DNA of 64,000 bases from Armillaria gallica. Its lineage: Eukaryota; Basidiomycota; Agaricomycetes; Agaricales; Physalacriaceae. Of the stretch, positions 57,619-64,000 are shown piece after piece. The DNA lies in assembly GCA_037576215.1 (NCBI GenBank), contig JBANDB010000006.1, positions 124,001 through 188,000 of the forward strand, in the 5' to 3' direction. Position 1 is the first letter of the stretch; every line of letters starts with the position of its first letter. Below the pieces are notes generated by a model that was not told the DNA's origin, made no database searches, and saw nothing but the letters and a program-made list of their open reading frames with translations. A program made the position numbers and the translations under genes.

Positions 57619-57716
57619 TGAAGACACCCAGGATTGAACTGGTGACCTCCAGAAGAAACTAACGAATTTCAGATACGTACTTCAGTCTGTTGCTCTCCCA
57701 GCTGAGCTATGCCCCC
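57619..57716 (-). tRNA. tRNA-Phe(GAA) with a 25-nt intron
   Basis: On the minus strand a 98-nt gene folds as a cloverleaf: acceptor GGGGGCA / TGTCTTC (with G-U pairs), D arm GCTC-AGCTGGGA-GAGC, anticodon loop CTGAAG carrying GAA, intron 57,679-57,655 directly 3' of position 37, variable loop AGGTC and T arm ACCAG-TTCAATC-CTGGG. A-box (TAGCTCAGCTGG) and B-box (GTTCAATCC) are intact, and a TTTTT Pol III terminator follows the discriminator A at once. Position 27-43 and 49-65 do not pair, and three of seven acceptor pairs are G-U, so some decay is possible. Confidence 0.85.
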
Positions 57717-59999
57717 ATAAACGACTTTTTCCACTGATCTTCCTGAATGTCTTAACCAATCACCTCGGATTTCTGTTACCATGTTCTCGGCAACCAATCT
57801 CCATTAACACTTAGTACATACCTCAGAATGCCAAGTAGCCGAGTAATGATTAAATCAAGAACCTACGTCAGAAAAGCGTCACCCTAATCGTTCGTCGTCA
57901 CCACGCGCTCCTTTCCTTACCGCCACACAAGCGTGTCGGTGTCGCTCGATCCTCGATGATCAGAAATGAGGCGTCGGTGTTTGGAGTACAAGTGGAGAGG
58001 ACGTCGCAACCTCTATTTCGCGTGTATTATTCTGATCCATGTGTGAAGCCACAGCCAAACTTCTGGGACCTTCTCCACGTACATCCAAAATCGCCTAATA
58101 GCCACCAACGTCAGAAATATCTTCGGCAAGTGCAAAGATAGTCATCTCTCGTGGGACTCTGTCGCACTAACGTCAATACTTGGACACGAATATCTATTGG
58201 GAGCATATGCTCTGCATTCGGACGTTCCACGTCCCCGGCAGCGGCGGGATTGAAGAATGGAAAGCCCGTGCGCTTAAGAGAGAAGGATAGCAACCCGAGG
58301 CGGCGCAGTCGAAAGCATGCGCGTAGCGGCGGACTCCGTAGCCAAGGAACCAGGGACAGCGAAGCACGGAGGCGCAGGGTCATTAAATAACATATATGCA
58401 GGGCTCTGTGGTCCCTACCCTTCCCTGCTCCCACGTCACTTTTAACTTTGATACGATAATAATACGAAGACTTTCCGCACACCCTTACGATATAGGTGGA
58501 GCGATACCCCCCAAAACCAAGAACTTCCTGTGCTGAATGGAGTCCTTCCCGCGAACGTCTTCAAATTTGAAGTTGGAGCCGGGAGTGAGTGGTTCATTGA
58601 GATTTCATTTACTGGAAATGTACAAAGGCTAAAGCCGAGAGAGTGATTGGAAATCTAAGGGGCGGTCGCCGGTCCAGGGAGGAGAGGTTGGATTTGGTAG
58701 GGACGGTTTTGCCAAATAACGCGTACGCGTACCTTAGTAAGTATCGGCTTCCAGCCTGCCGAGTTGTTCTGTCCTAAATCGGGTTTACGATTGCTACAGA
58801 ATCGAGTCTGGTACTTACCCCTTTGGCAAACAAAGCCGTATGAGGTAGGGGCTATACGGGATCCTGCTCCTATCCCTGTTTGGTGTTGAATATTCATTCA
58901 GAGTCTCGATCCACACAATGGACGAAGCAGACCCACTATAAAGTAAAACCCAACGGATACCGGTCCGATCGCCAATGAATTATCGGCCGAAAGACCGTAT
59001 ATAAACCCGATCACCAATTTTTTTTGTGAAACACAAGACGCGATCATCCTATTCACTGGAAATCCGCGATCAAAAACAAAGCAATCGAGATGAAATCACG
59101 AAGCTTTCATTTTTCCTGGCTGGTGATTAGATAACGTCCAAGCAGCTCGCAGGCGCTTACGGATTCTCTGAGAAATACCGCCCGGCTCCGTCTACGTCGC
59201 TGTCCGAAAAATACCGCACGGCTCCGTTCGGAAACGGAGACAGGACGAAAGATCGATTGGAGAGTACACAGTGCGTACTATGAAACGAGTTCGATCCTGA
59301 GCAGATACTTTGGCGTTTCCAGAAGGTAGTGGTGCATGTGCTCGTGGCAACGATCGAGCCAACAACACAGCCACGATTGCTCTTTCCTTCTAACAGTCAT
59401 GATCCTGGCTTAGCAATCAGATTATCGCAGCTTAGCCTCGAGAGGTTAGTCAGACGTCATGTCAGTACGTTCGCTAGCGTTATCTGTTGGAACGTGCTTA
59501 GGCTCCGGTGGAGCGGAACGTGCGCAAGACCATGACATCAGAGGAATTCCTACGTGGCGAGTCTTTCATGGGCCGATATGGACGATGTCGTTATTGGTGG
59601 ATATTCATCAGCGTAATAAGTGGTGCTGCTAATTTTGTGCGTTCTATAAACTATACTTTCCGAGTTTCTCTTTGCTTACGCTCGCCCAGTGAATTGTCGA
59701 TGACGCCTCAACGCACTTCCATGAAAGTTTTTTTCTGGCTTTGTTTTCGACATTCCTCGCTTGGTATTCCATTCGATGTTCCGGATAGACTCGTATCTGG
59801 CCGTTCGCGTCGTGCACTGCGTTTACCGTATCGACATCGGAAGATTAGACTTTGTGGGGGTCTCGTACAGACGCTCCAGAAGCTTTGTTTCCAGTGAGTC
59901 ATTCATTTTATTATACAACGTCTGTCTGATGCGGCGAAAGTATCATGTTCCACCTTCGGCCTCATCGCAAAAGGTTCCTTCATCACCGACTACCCCTCT
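57717..59999. other. Gap between tRNA and module D
   Basis: No gene recognised. 57,910-58,150 resembles 46,620-46,900 in inverse orientation. A TATATAAA at 58,998 is followed by only a 14-codon frame. Near 59,177-59,225 a short direct repeat (AATACCGCxCGGCTCCGT) occurs twice. From about 59,300 the sequence is the flank of module D. Confidence 0.4.
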
Positions 60000-61014
60000 T
60001 CACTTTGTCCAATCAATGTTCAGAGGCACCTATGCCGATGGTCAAGAAGAACCCGTGTGAAGATGTTCACTGACGCACCTGAGAAATCAACCTATCGATC
60101 TCCTCCGCTACTAGCGTCGCGAATCGATGGATCTGGCTACCAGCAATTTTGGCCCACTCTGCATGGTTGCACTGAGAGATGCTCTTCGCGGCCGCTTGGG
60201 CAATGATATCTTCACCTAGAGCAATCCCTGGGAAAGGTCGCCCTGGCAGGTCCACCATCATTGCGGCAAGATATTCAGGTAACCAATCATGTGTCGAAAA
60301 AGGTTGATCTCCTACAATGCACCCACGACTGGTTGTCCGCCCGCACCATTGACACTTTCCGCGATATAAAAAGATGAGTTCAGACGTTTTCCCTTTCAAC
60401 CATGGCATGCGAGTAACTGCCGATGATGCCGACATGATGGCTTGAGCGGCGATACCACACCGCCTGTGGTAATCCCGGAGGACGACGTATTGGAAGGCAT
60501 TGATACATTTCAAGTCCTCGAACGCGACTTCGGTGTCAAGTGGGGTCGCAAGCGTGCGTCTTGCCGCCGCCTCGCCTAATATCTTCCATCCATTGCTGAC
60601 TGCATGAGCAAAGACCTGCAGTGCCTGCTCTCTTATCAGAGACGATGCAATTACGGTCTGAAAGAAACGCTCCATTGCATTATCCATGCAGTACTTTTCC
60701 AATGCCTTTCCCACCTCCACGAGTTGCCCGATGCTCTTGATCTCGGGAGAGGCGTATGGGTAGCAGAGCAGGAGGATAATCAGAAATATGTCACTGTTCT
60801 CCCTGACCTCGAGGACGGGAAAACCGGCTCTGACCTCTGTGTGCTGGTTAGTTTGAAGAACATGCCGAAAGAACGACGATGGAGATCTCAGCGATAGCAG
60901 CCCGCTGAGGACGAAGAATTCGACGTTGTTAGCTGTACGGATCACGAGATCAACGCTATCAGTGGGATCATTGAAGGGGGCGTCGGCGGTGGTTATCGTG
61001 GGTTTGCTGGGCAT
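60000..61014 (-). CDS. BTB/POZ-domain protein (family member 5), module D
   Basis: Exon 1 (61014-60079) and the 30-nt last exon (60029-60000) give 321 residues. The BTB/POZ domain (ADAPFNDPTDSVDLVIRTA, NVEFFVLSGLLSLRSPSS, FPVLEVRENSDIFLIILLL, CYP) is followed by a helical half with CQWC and ends DRLISQ-VPLNIDWTK. The start MPSKPTITTADAP aligns with the other members; the open frame upstream to 61,074 is not used by them. It is divergent from the zinc-finger gene at 61,964 and closest to member 3. Confidence 0.87.
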
Positions 61015-61395
61015 TGATAGCAGATGCGTGTGAAGAGAGAAGGGGACAAGGGGGACAAGGGGGATCAGTTTCATGCTTCTTGTGGCGCCTCGTGACTTAG
61101 GTGCCTATGCCTTAGGACCGCATATACTTACGCAAGGAAATACATAGATGCTTGGAGTATGTATGTCGCTGCGCTCTTTTGGCGTCTCGTAATTCTAGCA
61201 TTTAGCACTGATGCTCCCACGATACGTTTGAGTACTTCGCCCAAATACGGCTCTGTCAAAGACAGAGAATGTTTTCACAGAGTGAACGCATGATCTGACC
61301 ATCTGCTCTTTTGGTTCTACATGTCATGACTATCGAAGAAATAATATGCTTTACTAGACTTTAGAGAAGTCGAGCGCGCCGGAAAAAATTACGTC

Positions 61396-61412
61396 ACGCG
61401 TTTCTTATGTAA
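61396..61412 (-). promoter_or_regulatory. Conserved 17-mer TTACATAAGAAACGCGT, module D
   Basis: Minus-strand copy differing from the others by one base (A for C at position 11). ACGCGT is at 61,396-61,401, 382 bp from the BTB start. Confidence 0.65.
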
Positions 61413-61663
61413 GGCATACCGCGGCTTTCCCCGATCGTCCTTTCGTTTTTTCCTCCCAATCCGTACTCACTGCAAATATCAGTTCCGAGTCTGTGTCTAC
61501 TCTTCCCTGATATCTGTCGTCTTGTTCCAGCTTCCGCTCTTGGGAAAATGTTTGATAGGAGATACTAAGTTCTATCACTGCCCATTCGAGTCCTCGAGTC
61601 CAGATAGTGCTTTCTAGCGAGGAACAACGTTACTGCTTCTCCCAGGCTCTCTGCCGCTATTTG

Positions 61664-61673
61664 GATCACGTCA
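61664..61673 (-). promoter_or_regulatory. Conserved element TGACGTGATC, module D
   Basis: Fourth copy of the decamer, read on the minus strand, 290 bp from the zinc-finger ATG. Order relative to the genes is as in modules A-C. Confidence 0.65.
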
Positions 61674-61963
61674 GGACCTACCTTACATGGCTAAAACGCT
61701 TGAAGGTACCGAATTGCTCGAATTGCCTGTGTCCCTAGGTGCGGCCTTGTTCCTTTCTGGACGCCGTCAGCCCTCATGTATCTCGTAACCAATTCGGCAA
61801 CATCTCATAATGGCTATTCTATGAATTGGTTAGCAATTCGTGTGGATTGGTTTGTTGCTCACGGAACACTTGGCTTATAAGGTAGAAAACCTGAGTCGTC
61901 GTCCAACCAATTCAGCGTCTCGCGACGTTTAAAAGTCCGGCATGATGCGCTCTTGCTACCCTA

Positions 61964-62969
61964 ATGATGCTCCCCCACCTTTCCTGGAAGACGCTCCCTA
62001 CGGACCTTCTGCACCTTTGCACCCAATTCTCTTCCACCGTCACTCGAAGGAGCCAGCGATGGCAATGCCCAGACTGTCACACGAGCGTCTCCTGCCGTCA
62101 AGGCCTCACGGAGCACATGAAGATACACGCGAAGACTACAGAGAAGTCAGCAGCCTGTATTCTTCCTCTTCAGGCGCTGTGCTTATCATTGAGGCAGCTA
62201 TCGTGTTTGCCCCGATTGTCCAGTTCTTCTTCCCCAGACATGCAATCTTGATGGTCACAGGCTCAGACACCAGTGCGTCCACTATTTTATATTATCTTGT
62301 AACAAATTGACACGGTTTTTCAGTTCTGGTAACGAAAAGTTCAAATGCACAGAGGATCCGGACTGCCTTTGGGGCGGGAGCACCGAGGACGGGCTCGCTC
62401 ACCATAGGAGAAAATACCACGGCAAGGTTGCACCTCACGGAGATGGCATTTCCAACGAGACTCCCTACGAAGGTGAACCCCCGGTCAATCCCCCACCCTC
62501 ATCGGCGTCGTCGTTGCACGATCTCGACACTCCAGTCGATGGCACGAAAACGCTCACGGACAAATCTATCGTTTCCCCGGCGGCCCTATTCGATGGACAG
62601 GCACACGATTTAACCAGGAACGAGGACGTTGAATATTTTTGGACTTCCCCCGGGACGGGCTTCAAACACGGCGACCCATGCTATTCCCCGGAGGCCAAAC
62701 AGCTATTCCCCGCTGCCAGTGCAGGTCCTCTCGACGAAGGTCTTGGCGATATTCCGTCCCTAGGCGGAGCTTTGAACCGGGTCGATACAGGCGAGGTCCC
62801 GTTCGTCAACACCGGTCCCCTTGGATTGATGGAAGACGCGATGGCGGCGATGAATGCGGTTAACATGTTGGTCCCTACTGAAGCTCCCAGTGGATCCTAT
62901 TACGACACGGCTCACCGCGCGCACCCTAGGCCGTCATCCTGGGACGGCCCGAACTTGAGAATGGTGTAA
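61964..62969 (+). CDS. C2H2 zinc-finger protein, module D (three fingers)
   Basis: Exons 61964-62145, 62198-62272 (75 nt) and 62324-62969 join to 300 residues with the same phases and exon lengths as the module B gene (182, 75, 646 nt). Fingers: CPDCHTSVSCRQGLTEHMKIH, VCPDCPVLLPQTCNLDGH with RLRH, and CTEDPDC...HHRRKYH. The C-terminal signature YFWTSPGTGFKHG and CYSPEAKQLFPAA is kept. The equal exon lengths in two separately diverged copies support the spliced model against the longer unspliced frames at this place. The tail is acidic and Pro/Ser-rich. It converges on BTB gene 6. Confidence 0.82.
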
Positions 62970-63613
62970 TGGACATCGGATGTGGATCGTTTGGAAGCTC
63001 TGGAGAAGGTTTTCTGCTTACTCGATCTGGCCATCGTTGAAGGTTTTCTTGGAGGACGTACGAGGATCTACCAGTGGAGGATCGTTATATTTCGACGAGC
63101 GATGACGATGGACCTTTAAGCGAAACGAGACGTGGATTGTTTACATGGACTAACGTGAGGGACGCGAAAAATCCTTCCTTTGTACCTCGGATTTGGACAA
63201 CTTTTCGTTATCATATGCCAATTTGGATCGTGTTTGGTATTTTTATTTCTATTGTTATTTCGGTTTACGCGGTATCTGTGTGCCTTGGCTCAGTTGATAC
63301 CTTGACGAGTTGTTCTATAGATTTGTTGTGTATATTGAGAATATGCATTTGTCTATGCAAGTGGTGATTAGCGTTGGATCTACGCTGATCAGTGATAATC
63401 GACTTTGAATTTTGAAGTCTTAGCTTACTAACCTTTACGGATCAGTCTTCACACTGCTTGTCGTCTACTACTACTGAATCGCACTGATTCCACAAATAAA
63501 AACATATGCACGGATCCACTATGAATGGCACTTCCACCTTTTATATAGAGGCAAGTACACTGTAAGGAGAACTTTTCCAATGGATATCTTCGCTTCTCTA
63601 CCATTTCGTCAGA

Positions 63614-64000
63614 TCACTTCGTCCACTCGATGTTCAGAGGGACCTATAGTTGTTGAACAAGAGATGCTCTTCAAAGTGCTACCTAACTCACCTGCGAAAT
63701 CAACCTATCAATTTCCCCCGCTAACAGCTTCGCAAATTGACGAATCTTCCCGGAAGCAATGTTGGTCCATCCGTCGGGTTTGCACTCGGAAATGCTATCC
63801 ATGGCTGCTTCGAAAATGATATTGTCATCCAAAGCGATCTCGGAGCATGGTCGTAGTAGCACGTCGGTCTTTACTGTGGCGAGATAATGGAAGAACCAAG
63901 AATGAGCGTAGTACAGTGTTTGATCCACTTTTATATCTCGCCTTTGCCTCCCACATTGCCGACAATGTGCGGAGTCTGAGCGTAAAAACAGTAGTCCTGA
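63614..64000 (-). CDS. BTB/POZ-family protein (member 6), C-terminal part, cut by window edge
   Basis: The 30-nt last exon (63643-63614, VPLNIEWTK) and the end of exon 1 (64000-63692) are inside the window. The frame is open to the right edge and includes SGLLFLRSDSAHCRQCGRQ with the family CxxC, WFFHYLATVKTDVLLRP, EIALDDNII and EIDRLISQ. The BTB domain itself lies beyond the edge. It is tail to tail with the module D zinc-finger gene, so it would belong to a further module. Confidence 0.82.

Larger units (their letters stand above)
59300..63450. repeat. Repeat module D, inverted copy of module B
   Basis: Reverse complement of 41,500-45,600 over about 4.1 kb, including both genes, the promoter elements and both flanks. 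Modules B and D thus form a large inverted repeat around module C, the CBM21 gene and the tRNA. Confidence 0.78.

Noticed and set aside
59177..59225. Two short direct repeats as a CRISPR-like or satellite array
   Set aside because: Only two imperfect units, and CRISPR arrays are not expected in a fungal genome.
63074..63367. Possible small membrane protein downstream of the module D zinc-finger gene
   Set aside because: The corresponding place in module B (41,563-41,850) has indels that break the frame, so it is more likely 3' UTR.

Overview
The window is nuclear DNA of a filamentous basidiomycete, almost certainly a mushroom-forming agaricomycete. The grounds are genes with many 45-60 nt GT-AG introns, a GH7 cellobiohydrolase, an aryl-alcohol-dehydrogenase-type reductase, a stand-alone AA8 haem domain, a ferrichrome-type NRPS end, and expanded F-box and BTB/POZ families. 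No species is named. All exon boundaries were read by eye from splice signals, reading frame and comparison between paralogues.

The first part (1-11 kb, + strand) is metabolic: the 3' end of a C-T-C-T-C siderophore synthetase, a secreted cellobiohydrolase and an aldo-keto reductase with a 9-nt exon. From 11 to 35 kb the content turns to fast-evolving genes: a dead 2-oxoglutarate-oxygenase-like gene, four F-box genes (one broken), a BTB gene, an AA8 cytochrome, a ZIP zinc transporter, a seven-pass membrane protein of an unnamed mushroom family and a coiled-coil orphan. One block (28,814-32,035) is an inverted, circularly permuted copy of pieces at 12,782-14,850 and 17,445-18,996, joined at a 4-bp microhomology.

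From 36 kb to the end the window is dominated by a repeated two-gene module: a C2H2 zinc-finger gene and a BTB/POZ gene in head-to-head orientation. Four copies are seen: A about 36.5-41.3 kb, B 41.5-45.6, C 46.9-53.1 and an inverted D 59.3-63.45. A further BTB gene runs off the right edge. Every shared promoter carries the same two elements in the same order: TGACGTGATC on the zinc-finger side and the 17-mer TTACATAAGAMACGCGT, which contains the MCB-type core ACGCGT, on the BTB side. In module C the zinc-finger partner is broken and the promoter holds about 1.5 kb of extra DNA, including an 855-bp TIR element with TA target duplications. A PP1 glycogen-targeting subunit gene (CBM21) and an intron-containing tRNA-Phe sit between modules C and D.

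The BTB genes share an unusual layout: one long exon plus a 30-nt last exon encoding a conserved nonapeptide ending in WTK. They also share a C-terminal CxxC pair. The F-box and BTB proteins are predicted substrate adaptors for SCF and CUL3 ubiquitin ligases. The co-duplicated adaptor/zinc-finger pair with a fixed two-element promoter is the best candidate here for an undescribed system; its function is not known from sequence.
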